Positions 44,728 through 54,514 of a stretch of DNA of 64,000 nucleotides are shown piece by piece. The position numbers and the translations under genes were made by a program. The DNA is taken from positions 60,861 to 124,860 of the forward strand of contig JAQUWL010000004.1 in NCBI GenBank assembly GCA_028692875.1. The letters run 5' to 3'. Position 1 is the stretch's first letter, and each line of letters opens with the position of its first letter. This stretch comes from Sulfurospirillaceae bacterium. GTDB lineage: Bacteria > Campylobacterota > Campylobacteria > Campylobacterales > Sulfurospirillaceae. The notes under the pieces are model-generated. The model worked only from the letters and a program-made list of their open reading frames with translations. It ran no database searches and was not told the origin of the DNA.

Positions 44728-47124
44728 TTATAAAGAGTTAAAATCGACTGTTACTTCGTCGATATTTTCTCTTTTTAGCCACTTTTCTGCATACTTAAGA
44801 TATAAGCCAGAGGTGTAGAAAAATCTGACCAACTCCTTGTCCAGTTCCCCATCTTTTGCCATAAAATATAATATTTTCATCGCAGTTGAGAGTTTGTTTG
44901 CCTCTTTGTACGGTCTGTCGCTTGCCGTAAGTGCTTCAAATACATCTGCAATTGCCAAAATTCTTGCCTCAAATGAAATCTCATCCCCGCTAAGTCCCAA
45001 AGGATATCCTTTGCCATTTATTTTTTCGTGATGAGAGCCCGAAATCTCAGGAATTCTTGCAAATTTTTCAGGAAATGGAAGTTTGTTTAAGATGCTGACA
45101 CTTATGTCGGCATGTTTATTGATGATAGCTCTCTGCTCGTCTGTAAGGGTGCCTTTTTGTACGCTAAGATTGAGTGCTTCGTCCGCATCTATCAAATAAA
45201 ACTCTTTGCCCTTGACAACTATTGGTTCACGCAAAATTTTTGTTATCCTATCCACTTTTTCATTTGGAAAAAACTCTGCTCCTTTGTTGCTAGAGCGAAT
45301 TAACTCAAGTGCTTCATCAACTATGGCCATCTTTTCTTTATAGATTTTTTCTGCTTTTTCTATCTCTTTTTCGTTGTGAATATCTTCTATCTTGGCTTCT
45401 AAAAACTCTATGTAAGCCTCTTTTTTGATAATCTCAGCCTGTGCTTCTACGAGATTTATACGGTCAAAAATCGTCTCTAACTTCGTTTTTTTATCGACCA
45501 CTTGCTCTGGAGTTGCGAGCTTTCCGATGTCGTGCATAAGGGCTGCAAAATTTATCTGCTTTATCTGCTCACTTGAGAATTTTTTATCTTTAAATGTATT
45601 CTCGTCCTGATTTATGGCTTCACTCATCATAACACTAAGCTCTACCATTCTTTGGATATGCCCTGCGGTATAAGGAGATTTTTGACCGATAGCATAGATG
45701 ATACTTTTCAAAAATGCCTCAAGTAGATTTTCCAAATCTGCGATGAGATGAGCATTTGTGATGGCGATGGCAGCTTGAGAGCCTAAAGAGAGCGTTAAAT
45801 CTTCATCATCTTGGTTAAATGCACCTATCGTTTTTGTAGTATTGTCGGTTTTGTTGATAAGTTGCAAAACTCCAATAATCTTCTTTTTATGGTTTTTTAG
45901 TGGCACGACAAGCATGGATTTTGAACGATAGCCTGTGTTTTTATCAAAATTTTTAGTGCCATCAAAACAAAATCCTTTGGCTTCATAAACATCTGGGATA
46001 TTTATGACTTTATCTTCAAGTGCGCACAATGCCGCAACCATTTGGGTATTTGGTTGACTGTTTTCAAGGTATAGAGGTAGCGGAGGCCACGATATTTTAT
46101 CGCCACGACCACCCATGTAGATATTGAGCGATTTCGTTTGAGCTACCGTGAAGTTGAGTTTGTGATTTTTTTCATCCAACATGTAAAGAGTTCCGCCATC
46201 AGCCCCAGCCAAATGTCTTGCCTCTTTCACTATCATCTCCAAAAGCTCTTCAAGATTGTTTTGCGCAGATAGTGCTATGCCTATTTGATTGAGTTTTTTA
46301 ATCTGTTCCGTGTAGTCTATGGTTGGCTCTTCATACGATATGACTTTTCCGCTTTCTAGCTCTAGCTCTTCGCCACCTCGCAAGATATTTTTTTGGCTTA
46401 TCCCCATCTTTTCTAGCTCTTCGATAACTATGCTTTCATAACTAGGTTTGATATGATTTACATAGATTTGCACATCGTTTCTATGAAGTTTTTTTAGCTC
46501 CATTTTAAGAAGTTTTGGTGTAAGGTGCTTGCTTTTGTGGGCGATATGCTCAAATTTTGAAGGAAATGAGACATCAATGACAAGGGATTTTATTTTTTGA
46601 TTTTCATTAACGATGTCCCATATCTTTTTATTTTTATATGTATCTGAGGAGAAAAGAAGTGCATTTGAGTTTTTTTCGACAACATATCCGCAACATGCAA
46701 CAGTGTGGTTTGACTTGAAAGGTGTGAGTGAAACACCGTTTATTGTGTAGGTTTGGTTGTATTTTATCGGAATAAATTTTACAGATTTTTTATTTTCTTT
46801 GATGAGGTAGAGCTCACTAAAATCAGGCCAAATTTGCCAGTTAAAAATATGCTCTTTAAGTGAGCTAAGAGTATCTTTTAGCCCATAAATGCATAGCTCA
46901 TTTTCCCTTGAAGCAAAAAAATTATCTATCAAAAAGGCTATATCTATTATGTGGTCGAGATGGGCATGAGTAAGGAAGATGTGGTCTATATCTTTTGCAC
47001 TACTGCCTAGAGCATTAACTATATTTCCAGCATCTATAACTATATTTTCCGCTACTTGGATGCAGGTTGAAAAGTGTTTCGCATCTCTTCCCCCAGAGGC
47101 TCCCAAAAATTTTACGGTATCCAT
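44728..47124 (-). CDS. Class II cAMP-PDE-like, GAF and HD-GYP fusion protein
   Basis: 798 residues; ATG 47124 after GAGGAATAAA. The N-terminal domain (about 1-250) is a metallo-beta-lactamase fold with FLGASGGRDAKHFSTCIQ, VIDAGN, FLTHAHLDHIIDIAFLI and YVNHIKPSY, matching class II cyclic-nucleotide phosphodiesterases (CpdP/PDE1 type). The middle GAF domain (about 265-465) carries NK-X10-F-NQD-DE, the NKFDE signature of cyclic-nucleotide-binding GAF domains. The C-terminal HD-GYP domain (about 480-790) has HDIGKLATPEQ and HHEKINGKGYPLGL, so c-di-GMP hydrolysis is expected. All metal ligands I could check are present. It closes an operon whose preceding gene encodes a nucleotide cyclase. Confidence 0.86.
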   Translation of the reverse strand: MDTVKFLGASGGRDAKHFSTCIQVAENIVIDAGNIVNALGSSAKDIDHIFLTHAHLDHIIDIAFLIDNFFASRENELCIYGLKDTLSSLKEHIFNWQIWPDFSELYLIKENKKSVKFIPIKYNQTYTINGVSLTPFKSNHTVACCGYVVEKNSNALLFSSDTYKNKKIWDIVNENQKIKSLVIDVSFPSKFEHIAHKSKHLTPKLLKMELKKLHRNDVQIYVNHIKPSYESIVIEELEKMGISQKNILRGGEELELESGKVISYEEPTIDYTEQIKKLNQIGIALSAQNNLEELLEMIVKEARHLAGADGGTLYMLDEKNHKLNFTVAQTKSLNIYMGGRGDKISWPPLPLYLENSQPNTQMVAALCALEDKVINIPDVYEAKGFCFDGTKNFDKNTGYRSKSMLVVPLKNHKKKIIGVLQLINKTDNTTKTIGAFNQDDEDLTLSLGSQAAIAITNAHLIADLENLLEAFLKSIIYAIGQKSPYTAGHIQRMVELSVMMSEAINQDENTFKDKKFSSEQIKQINFAALMHDIGKLATPEQVVDKKTKLETIFDRINLVEAQAEIIKKEAYIEFLEAKIEDIHNEKEIEKAEKIYKEKMAIVDEALELIRSSNKGAEFFPNEKVDRITKILREPIVVKGKEFYLIDADEALNLSVQKGTLTDEQRAIINKHADISVSILNKLPFPEKFARIPEISGSHHEKINGKGYPLGLSGDEISFEARILAIADVFEALTASDRPYKEANKLSTAMKILYFMAKDGELDKELVRFFYTSGLYLKYAEKWLKRENIDEVTVDFNSL

Positions 47125-47157
47125 TTTATTCCTCACTTTCTTACATGTAACTACTAT

Positions 47158-49311
47158 TTATTTTGTCGTAAAGGTAAAAACACCATCAAAATCCGTAGGC
47201 GGAGATTTGAGATAGTGTTCGCATCGCTCCATGTATAGTGTATACAATTTTGCCTTATATGTGTTTGCAAGTGTTTTAAAACTCTCAAATGCCAAAGCAA
47301 AATCGCCACGCTTGTAGGCGCCCAAAGCCTCTTCGTAGAGCTCTTTCTCGTCAAACTTTACAAGCTCAAAATCCTTTGTTCCTAAACATTCATAGATAAA
47401 AATAGGCTCTTGCTTGCCTTTGACTCTTACGCAGTCTAGTTCCCTAAAAATATATCTGCTTGGCTCTTTTAGTTTCTGTTTTGTGTATTGGCTTAAAATA
47501 ATTTTTGCTCCGTACTGCTTGCATAGGCTCTCCAATCTTGAGCCTAGATTTATCGTGTCGCCGATAACGGTATAGTCGCTTCTTCCCTCCGAGCCCATCT
47601 CTCCAACAACTGCCATTCCGCTATTTAGTCCTATGCCAATATCAATAGCTGGTAGATTTTGTTTCGCAAATATTTTATTTAGCTCTTCTAGTTTTTTAAA
47701 CTGCTCAATCGATACATCGAGTGCTTTGTTTGCATGTTCTGGCACATCAAGAGGAGCATTCCAATACGCCATAATAGCATCGCCTATAAACTTGTCGATA
47801 GTTCCCTCTTTTTTTATGATAATATCGCTCATCGGTGTCATGTACTGATTTAGAAAATCAATCAATTTCTTTGGCGAGCCTATTTTCTCAGATATGCTCG
47901 TAAAGCCTCGAATATCGCTAAAAAATATAGTAATCTCACGCTCTTTGCCCTCCAAAATACCTTTATCGCCTTGCTTGATAAGGCTATCAGCAACGGCTTT
48001 TGATACTTTTTTGGCAAATTTTGCCTTGATAAGCTCTTTTTGTTTTGACTCCGCGATGTAGTGTATCAGTGTCAAAAAAAGATACAAAAGTATCGCCGAA
48101 ACAAATGGATAGATGATATTTAGTAAGATACCTTTGCTAAGCAAAAGAGAGTATGCGTAGTGTAAAAAACCATATATACAGCAGATGGTAATAAATGCTG
48201 AAAGTATGGGACCTGCTAGATAAGAGGCTAGGGTAATTATGATTATAAGTGTTAGCAAAAGTGCCAAATCAGCCGATTCTACCCATGCTGGCTTGTGGAT
48301 AAAATCTTGGTTTAAAACATTGTCGATAGCCGTAGCGTGGACTTCAACCCCTGGATAAATATTTTCATAAGGGGTAGCTCTCAAATCCAAAAGCCCACTA
48401 GCTGATGTGCCGATGATGGCTACTTTTCCCTCAAGTACGCTTTTGTCAAAGTTGTTTTTGTAAACATCAACTGCGGATAGGTAGGTGTATGATTTTGCAT
48501 AGCCTCGATAGTTTACAAGTAGCCTTCCAAAGCGGTCTGTTGGGATAACGATGTCCCCCAAAACGATAGAGTCAACTCCCACGCTTGTATAGTTTACAAC
48601 AATTTTTTTAGCTCCAGTGATGGCTCTAAGTATCTCAAGACTCAAAGAGGGGAAGGTTTGGTTTTCATATGAGATTAAAAGAGGAACACTGCGAACTATG
48701 CCATCTTCATCGGGTATGGTGTTGAAAAAACCACTCGAATATGAAGCATTTTGCAAAAGCGGAATATTGGCAATGATGCCTTTGGCTTGAGGTAGAAAAT
48801 CGTTATTTTCTTTGTCTTTTTCGATGATGATGGCAGGGATATTTGGCACATCTCCTCTTTTGGTGGTTGTCTCAAAGTCAAAAGTATAGCCAGAAATGGT
48901 TGGTGTTGTTGCAAAAGTATTGGCCAAAATCTCATCATAATCAATAGCCTTTTCATAAGGCATTTTAAGTTTTTGAAACACTTTTTTAGGAGAACTATTG
49001 TCGCTTTCGGCAAAGACGATATCTAAGCCGATAACTCCCACTTGCGCTTGAGTCATATTGTTTAAAAGAGTTGCAACTGTATCTCTAGACCATGGCCACT
49101 GACCCAGCTGGCGTAAACTTTTTTCGTCAATATCGACAATAACGATATCTTGACTTGCTGGCTCAAATCCTCGGATATGAAAAAATAGGTCGGTTAGTTT
49201 TTTATTTATATTGGAAAAAATAGCTACTTCGTTGATGTACATGTAAGAAGCCCCCGCAAATAGTGCGAGGGCGATAAAAGATTCTATGAAAAGTTGCTGG
49301 TATTTTCTCAT
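47158..49311 (-). CDS. CHASE2-domain class III adenylate/guanylate cyclase
   Basis: A 717-residue membrane cyclase. TM1 is near residues 10-28, followed by a periplasmic CHASE2 sensor (IVDIDEKSLRQLGQWPWSRD, VIGLDIVFAESD), three TMs (about 345-420) and a cyclase catalytic domain with both metal aspartates (TIFFSDIRGFTSISEKIG, FIGDAIMAYWNAP) and DYTVIGDTINLGSRLESL. The substrate lysine/aspartate pair is not assigned, but the K-x and DT pattern favours ATP. A C-terminal 70-residue tail has a TPR-like helix pair. It overlaps the FecR-domain gene by four bases. It should turn an envelope signal into cAMP. Confidence 0.92.
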   Translation of the reverse strand: MRKYQQLFIESFIALALFAGASYMYINEVAIFSNINKKLTDLFFHIRGFEPASQDIVIVDIDEKSLRQLGQWPWSRDTVATLLNNMTQAQVGVIGLDIVFAESDNSSPKKVFQKLKMPYEKAIDYDEILANTFATTPTISGYTFDFETTTKRGDVPNIPAIIIEKDKENNDFLPQAKGIIANIPLLQNASYSSGFFNTIPDEDGIVRSVPLLISYENQTFPSLSLEILRAITGAKKIVVNYTSVGVDSIVLGDIVIPTDRFGRLLVNYRGYAKSYTYLSAVDVYKNNFDKSVLEGKVAIIGTSASGLLDLRATPYENIYPGVEVHATAIDNVLNQDFIHKPAWVESADLALLLTLIIIITLASYLAGPILSAFITICCIYGFLHYAYSLLLSKGILLNIIYPFVSAILLYLFLTLIHYIAESKQKELIKAKFAKKVSKAVADSLIKQGDKGILEGKEREITIFFSDIRGFTSISEKIGSPKKLIDFLNQYMTPMSDIIIKKEGTIDKFIGDAIMAYWNAPLDVPEHANKALDVSIEQFKKLEELNKIFAKQNLPAIDIGIGLNSGMAVVGEMGSEGRSDYTVIGDTINLGSRLESLCKQYGAKIILSQYTKQKLKEPSRYIFRELDCVRVKGKQEPIFIYECLGTKDFELVKFDEKELYEEALGAYKRGDFALAFESFKTLANTYKAKLYTLYMERCEHYLKSPPTDFDGVFTFTTK

Positions 49312-50471
49312 GGTACTTTTGTGGCAGAAATCGTTCCTGTGTAGTTATGAACGGAACCCGTTATCATATCTGTTGTGACATTGATATTTCCACCGATTGT
49401 TTCAGCTCCAGAGCCATAAAACTTTCCATTTGTTATGCCGCCAGAAGCCATATTATATACACCATCATTTATATTGGCAGCTGCCGCACTAAAACCACTT
49501 GTAGTTATCGGTGCATTTATTACATTAAAATTATTGTCATCTATGACAAATGTTCCTTCGTATGTTTGATCCCCAAAGCTAAACATAAAATCCACCGCTC
49601 CTCCAGTTACGGAAGATCCATCTTTTGTGGCATTGCCAACAGAACCAAGGTATTGAGCGGTAACCGTAGGATCTATAGCATCTATATAGCCTTGAATGAC
49701 TGATTCTGGAGTTTGTGTCAGCCCATTTTCTCCAATAGGGGGTTGATTTTCCAAAAGAGTTTCATTGGAGAGTTCGCTACTAACATTAATAATAGAGTTT
49801 TCCTCTTGAGGTGTTGTTGTAGTATCTCCATCATCTTGAGATGATGATGTTTCAGATGTTGTATCCTCGCTAGAGCCACTTTGAGGATTTGGTTTTTTGG
49901 TTTTTTTATCTTTTTTATCTTTGTCCATAGAGCGCTTAGGAGCAAATCCTTTTTTAACAATGGTAAATTTTCCCTCTTTTACCTCTTCACATCCTTTTTC
50001 ATTGCAAACTTCAATAATGCCTTTTAAACACTCTATGATATCTTGCTCTTCACTTACAAAGCCGAGTATCTCTGTTCCTCTGATGCCTATGGTTGCATTT
50101 CTTGTATGGAGTTTAAACTTATCAGGATTTATTTTGCCTATCTCTCCAGTTACCGCACGAAAGACACCTTCTGTGATTTTGAGATTTGTTTTTGATTTTC
50201 CATCTTCAAAGAGATACTCTTCGATTTTGAAAATTGTCTCTTTGCCAAGCGTAATCGTTGTATTGTCCTGAAATGCTATCTTTGCGGCACCCTCTTTGGA
50301 TGTTTGTACGATATCTTTTTCTTCTAAAGAGCCATTTTTTATCGCTTCTATTGGACTATTTTTTCTCAAAACAGTTACTTCGCCTTTGATATCTGTAAAT
50401 GTCGCAACACTTGCAAAAAGTGTACTAGCCGACAAGCCAAGCATAAAGAGTATTAAATATATTTTTTTCAT
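49308..50471 (-). CDS. Secreted FecR-domain protein with TbpB-like C-terminus
   Basis: A 387-residue protein with a signal peptide (MKKIYLILFMLGLSASTLFA; no lipobox Cys). The FecR domain (about 20-170) shows FTDIKGEVTVLRKNSPIEA, KEGAAKIAFQDNTTITLGK and HTRNATIGIRGTEI. A low-complexity Ser/Thr/Asp linker (about 190-225) follows, then a C-terminal beta domain with FMFSFGDQTYEGTFVIDD and NGKFYGSGAETIGGNI. The FYG..AE.IGG pattern is the mark of TbpB-type surface barrels that Slam exporters move. The Slam-like gene is directly upstream in the same operon. The pairing is an inference. Confidence 0.8.
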   Translation of the reverse strand: MKKIYLILFMLGLSASTLFASVATFTDIKGEVTVLRKNSPIEAIKNGSLEEKDIVQTSKEGAAKIAFQDNTTITLGKETIFKIEEYLFEDGKSKTNLKITEGVFRAVTGEIGKINPDKFKLHTRNATIGIRGTEILGFVSEEQDIIECLKGIIEVCNEKGCEEVKEGKFTIVKKGFAPKRSMDKDKKDKKTKKPNPQSGSSEDTTSETSSSQDDGDTTTTPQEENSIINVSSELSNETLLENQPPIGENGLTQTPESVIQGYIDAIDPTVTAQYLGSVGNATKDGSSVTGGAVDFMFSFGDQTYEGTFVIDDNNFNVINAPITTSGFSAAAANINDGVYNMASGGITNGKFYGSGAETIGGNINVTTDMITGSVHNYTGTISATKVP

Positions 50472-50482
50472 TCCATTGCTCC

Positions 50483-51739
50483 CTAAAAGCTTTTAGACAA
50501 AGTCAATGTGACATTGTTTTTTTGATAACTGTATGCATTGATATTGGAGTCATTGTCTGTAAAGTTGTAGTTTATGGATGCAACTAAGTCTTTATCAATA
50601 TTTTTACTCACTCCAACAGAGAGATTTAATCTTACATCCTCTCTCTCGCTAAGATTTGGGTCTTTGTCCGCATATGCGATTGATTCATAGCCAAATTTTG
50701 TTTGCAGTTTCATATCTTGTGTGAGTACTCTTGCGTAAGATATCTCATAATTCCAACCTGTTTTGCTAATATCAATCCTAGTTCCGCCATCTTTAGTATC
50801 TTGCGTTCTTGTCAAAGAGTAGTTCATAAAATCTTTCGGACTGATGATATGCCCAAGTCCTATACCAATAGACAATCTATCAGCATCTTTGGGTGAGTCT
50901 GAGAGTTGGTTGTATTTTCTTTGCTTGTACTCTACGTTAGTGTATCCAAAAAGGTAATTTGTAAGGATTTTTTGAAGGTTTATGCCGACACCATAGGCAT
51001 ACAAATAATCTTCAGAGCCATAAAAAAGCCTGTCATAAACAGCATTTACACCAAACGTGTAGTCGCCTTTTTGATATATCGGACCAGTGCGAAGTGAGCC
51101 AAAAACCACATTTTCTTCACTATACTCAAGAAGGGTTTTGTTGAAAATCAAAGCCGAATTTTGCCATATGATGTTTTGAAAATCTGGCATATCGTATGTG
51201 TGTTTAAAGAACAACATCTGCTGATGTGATACGTCTTCGTATTTGTTGGTATCGTTTCTTAAGAGTGCACCAGCATAAGGTGTTGTTTCAAGATGTGTGT
51301 TGTTTTTGACGTTGTCGTCATAAGAGATTCCAAATGAAATCGCACCTGAAAAATGGTGAATTTTGGAACTATCTTTAAGTGATGACAGTAGTGCTTTGCT
51401 TTCGCTATCATCAAGTGTTGCTAGTATTGCTTGAGCTTTATCGTATTTTTTTTGTGCATAAAGTGATTTGCTATAGGCTAGCAGTATCTCTTTGTCTTTT
51501 AAGCCTTGCTCGACCAAAGGTTTTAGAGTCTCTTCGCTCGCACTATACTCTCCGAGTGCAAACTGACAACGTGCTACATGTAAAGAATATTTTGGATTTG
51601 TAGGCTCTTTTTCCAAAAGTGCAAAAAACTTGCTGTACGCCTTGATGTACGACTTTTGTTCAAAGAGTTTTTGAGCATCATCAAAGTCCGAGGCAAACAA
51701 ATAACCCATAAGAATAGAAAATAATATAAATAACTTCAT
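50483..51739 (-). CDS. TPR plus outer-membrane beta-barrel protein (Slam/DUF560-like)
   Basis: A 418-residue protein. A signal peptide (MKLFILFSILMGYLFAS) precedes three or four TPR-like helical pairs (FDDAQKLFEQKSYIKAYSKF, KYSLHVARCQFALGEYSASE) to about residue 125, then a beta-barrel of about 14 strands (from FSGAISFGISYDDNVKNN) ending in Phe (NNVTLTLSKSF). That is the domain order of Slam-type (type XI) surface assembly modulators, slightly short of the usual 480 residues. It starts the operon and is separated by 11 bases from the FecR-domain gene. Without a database search, a generic TPR/porin cannot be excluded. Confidence 0.72.
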   Translation of the reverse strand: MKLFILFSILMGYLFASDFDDAQKLFEQKSYIKAYSKFFALLEKEPTNPKYSLHVARCQFALGEYSASEETLKPLVEQGLKDKEILLAYSKSLYAQKKYDKAQAILATLDDSESKALLSSLKDSSKIHHFSGAISFGISYDDNVKNNTHLETTPYAGALLRNDTNKYEDVSHQQMLFFKHTYDMPDFQNIIWQNSALIFNKTLLEYSEENVVFGSLRTGPIYQKGDYTFGVNAVYDRLFYGSEDYLYAYGVGINLQKILTNYLFGYTNVEYKQRKYNQLSDSPKDADRLSIGIGLGHIISPKDFMNYSLTRTQDTKDGGTRIDISKTGWNYEISYARVLTQDMKLQTKFGYESIAYADKDPNLSEREDVRLNLSVGVSKNIDKDLVASINYNFTDNDSNINAYSYQKNNVTLTLSKSF

Positions 51740-51777
51740 TGCAAAACCTTAGTTGGAGTTAATGAAAAAGTATTATA

Positions 51778-52860
51778 CTATTTTTTGAAAAAAAGTGCCC
51801 AAAGAGAGAGTCCAGCTACGATAGAGGCATAAAGATATAGATACGGACCGTAAAAATATCCAGCCAGTAACGCTCCAACAAATCCACCTAGCCCGAACGA
51901 GAAACCATAATAAAACTGTGTAGCAAGTTTTTTATTGGCATAGAGTGTATACAAAAAGCTAATTGCGGCAGTGTGATGAAGAGCAAAACTAAATGCGTGA
52001 AGGGATTGTGAAGCAAAAGAGACAAATAGAGTATCTGGGAAACAAAAGAGCATTAACCATCTTATTATCGTCATTGTAACGGCGATTTTCATAAGACTCA
52101 AAAGATTTATATTGCGTAAAAATGGTGCTTGAAAGTAAAAAAGGGCAATTTCGCAAATTACTCCAAATGCCCATAGGTAGCTAACTATTTCCAGTGAGAT
52201 GCCATGGTCGGTTTCGTAAATGGTAAAAAAGTTATAAAAAGCACCAAAACTTACCTGCATAAAAAACATACTTACCCAAAAGTATTTGGCTTTGCTTAGT
52301 AGAAAAATGTCATCTTCTTTTGGTGCTTCTGCTTTTAGGGTTGGGTTGTTTTGTGTAACTAAAATCCCAAATATGGCACATAATACAATTCCTCCAAGAA
52401 GGAAATGAAGCCCGTTTTCATAGTTTTCCAAATGTTTTGCCAAAACGATACCGATAAGCATAAATCCGATGGAGCCAAAAAGTCTAGATCTGCCGAAACG
52501 CTCTTTTTTGAGATGTTCCATCGCATAAGTTTCTATGTATGGCAGTATCAATCCGAGTGATCCGCCAAAAATAAGGTTTGGTATAGCAAATAGATAAAAA
52601 TTTTCAATACTTACATAGAACAAAGAGACTGAAAAAATTGATATCAGAAGAGCTATGTAAAAAACATTTCGTGTTAGTTTTATAAGTTTTAAAAAAAGAA
52701 AAGGGATTATGAACCGCATCAAAGGTGCAATGGCAAAGATAATGCCGATTTGTAAAGAGGTATAGTTGAGGTTTTGAAGAATTTTTGGCATAAAAATAAC
52801 ATAAACACCAACAACAGTAAAATAGAAAAAGAAGAAACTTGATATAGAAAATAAAATCAT
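51778..52860 (-). CDS. MFS transporter (HcaT/LacY-like)
   Basis: A 360-residue protein with about 12 TM helices and no large soluble part. It opens MILFSISSFFFFYFTVVGVY, with the family loop MPKILQNLNYTSLQIGIIFA and EHLKKERFGRSRLFGSIGFM, a motif A-like loop. The pattern resembles the 3-phenylpropionate/HcaT branch of MFS_1-like carriers. Substrate unknown. The ATG directly follows the RDD gene stop, and RDD, MFS and pyrE share direction. Confidence 0.82.
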   Translation of the reverse strand: MILFSISSFFFFYFTVVGVYVIFMPKILQNLNYTSLQIGIIFAIAPLMRFIIPFLFLKLIKLTRNVFYIALLISIFSVSLFYVSIENFYLFAIPNLIFGGSLGLILPYIETYAMEHLKKERFGRSRLFGSIGFMLIGIVLAKHLENYENGLHFLLGGIVLCAIFGILVTQNNPTLKAEAPKEDDIFLLSKAKYFWVSMFFMQVSFGAFYNFFTIYETDHGISLEIVSYLWAFGVICEIALFYFQAPFLRNINLLSLMKIAVTMTIIRWLMLFCFPDTLFVSFASQSLHAFSFALHHTAAISFLYTLYANKKLATQFYYGFSFGLGGFVGALLAGYFYGPYLYLYASIVAGLSLWALFFKK

Positions 52861-53328
52861 CTATTTTTCTAAAATAACGGCGGTTTTTGACAGTGTGTCC
52901 CAAAGACTTTGTCTATTTTTTTTTAACAAAGAGACAAAAAGTAGTGGAAAAATGGCACACGAGAAGATAAAAATAGCGTATCTTGTTGTTATTTGAAAGA
53001 ATGAAGGTTTTTGCAACGACGAAACATCAACAAGTTTTAGACCATACGATTTGTATCCAGGAGTTTGCGATTTGAAGGTATAAAAAAGAGTTGTGATGAG
53101 ATAGTAAGATAGTAAAATATAAAGCCATCCACTTAGTTTATGGGCCTCAAATACCTCTCTAGAGCCCATAATAACATAAAAAACAATATACAAAATCGGC
53201 ATCAAAATCATAAATGAATCTGTTATAAAGGCTTTCAGCCTTTGTTTGACAGTTGCGTATTCTATGGGCAAAAAAGAGTGTTTGTCTTTTTTTGAGCTTG
53301 TGCCTTTTTTAGTCTCTCTCCATCGCAT
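52861..53328 (-). CDS. RDD-family membrane protein
   Basis: A 155-residue protein with three or four TM helices. The family hallmark is seen in VKQRLKAFITDSFMILMPIL (R...D helix) and KSQTPGYKSYGLKLVD (TPGK-like loop), ending LLKKNRQSLWDTLSKTAVIL. RDD proteins are of uncertain role, possibly in ion transport. Its C-terminal WDxLSxTxV is typical. It follows pyrE by six bases. Confidence 0.88.
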   Translation of the reverse strand: MRWRETKKGTSSKKDKHSFLPIEYATVKQRLKAFITDSFMILMPILYIVFYVIMGSREVFEAHKLSGWLYILLSYYLITTLFYTFKSQTPGYKSYGLKLVDVSSLQKPSFFQITTRYAIFIFSCAIFPLLFVSLLKKNRQSLWDTLSKTAVILEK

Positions 53329-53334
53329 AGATAT

Positions 53335-53943
53335 TTAGTTGCCTCTACTGCCGGGTTTATAGGCTATGCTTCCTGCCTTACACAGCGGACACATTTGTGG
53401 TTCATAAATCTCAAATTCAAAGTCATCCAGTGCAAAAAATGGAACATCATTTGGGAGCTTACATGTAGGCTTTGCCTCTTGAGATGAGCCTGCACGTTTA
53501 CAAAAACCTCTGTTTGCAAGTGCTGCAAATGCAACTACAATACCGCCAGCGTTTTCTATAGCGCTCGCAGCTTCAAGTGCCGAGCCACCCGTTGTTATAA
53601 TATCTTCGCAAATGATAAACCGCTCACCTTTTTTGACTTCAAAACCTCTTCTTATAGCCATCTTGCCATCAACTCTTTCTGCAAAAATAGAGCGTATTTT
53701 TAATGCACGAGCAAGCTCATACCCAGCCAGTATGCCTCCAAGAGCAGGAGCGCAAACTGTGTCGGCTTGTATATCTGATTTGTGTATCATTTTGGCTAGG
53801 GCTTTGGCTAGTTTTCCAGCTACTTTTGGGTCTTCTAAAACTTTTGCGCTTTGCAGATAGTATTGAGAGTGTTTGCCACTACTAAGAAGAAAATGACCCT
53901 CAAGGTAAGCATCGGCTTTTTTATAAATTTTTTCGATTTTCAT
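53335..53943 (-). CDS. pyrE: Orotate phosphoribosyltransferase
   Basis: A 202-residue PyrE, which converts orotate and PRPP to OMP in pyrimidine synthesis. The PRPP-binding loop is [20 protein letters not shown] (about 110). Other motifs are [20 protein letters not shown] and [19 protein letters not shown]. The C-terminal [18 protein letters not shown] contains a CPLC pair. ATG at 53943, 10 bases after frr, so the genes are in one unit. Confidence 0.96.
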   Translation of the reverse strand: MKIEKIYKKADAYLEGHFLLSSGKHSQYYLQSAKVLEDPKVAGKLAKALAKMIHKSDIQADTVCAPALGGILAGYELARALKIRSIFAERVDGKMAIRRGFEVKKGERFIICEDIITTGGSALEAASAIENAGGIVVAFAALANRGFCKRAGSSQEAKPTCKLPNDVPFFALDDFEFEIYEPQMCPLCKAGSIAYKPGSRGN

Positions 53944-53953
53944 TTGTATATTC

Positions 53954-54514
53954 TTATATCTTGAGCAATTCAGCTTCTTTTTCAGTGACTAACGTATCAA
54001 CTTTTTTTACCGCATCATCAGTAATTTTTTGTACTTCATCGTGTGCTTTTTTGGATTGGTCTTCTGTTATAAGTTTATCTTTTTCCAATTTCTTAATCTC
54101 ATCGTTTGCGTCTTTTCGGATATTGCGAATAACTATTTTTGATTTGTCTCCCATAACTTTGGCTTGTTTTGCACCCTCTTTACGTTGTTCAGTTGTCATT
54201 GGAGGAAAAAATAGTTTTACTGCTTCTCCATCGTTATTTGGATTAACTCCGATATTTGCAGATGCGATAGCTTTTTCAATGTCCTTAACCAGCTTTTTTT
54301 CCCAAGGCGTAATAGTGATAGTTGTTGCATCTGTTGCCAAAACGGTTGCTACTTGATTTAGTGCAGTAGGTGTTCCGTAGTAATCTACATGTATGTTATC
54401 CAAAATAGATGTGGTTACTTTTCCAGTGCGAATAGTCAAAAAATCTCTCTTTAGTGATGCGATGCTTTTTTCGATATGCTCTTTTTGGTCAGCATATATT
54501 TTAGTGAGTTCCAT
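53954..54514 (-). CDS. frr: Ribosome recycling factor
   Basis: A 186-residue RRF, which splits post-termination ribosomes with EF-G. Conserved segments are [59 protein letters not shown] and [20 protein letters not shown]. Length is normal. The start codon overlaps the end of the deacetylase gene by 14 bases. A TACATGTA falls in NIHVDYYG. Confidence 0.98.
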   Translation of the reverse strand: MELTKIYADQKEHIEKSIASLKRDFLTIRTGKVTTSILDNIHVDYYGTPTALNQVATVLATDATTITITPWEKKLVKDIEKAIASANIGVNPNNDGEAVKLFFPPMTTEQRKEGAKQAKVMGDKSKIVIRNIRKDANDEIKKLEKDKLITEDQSKKAHDEVQKITDDAVKKVDTLVTEKEAELLKI

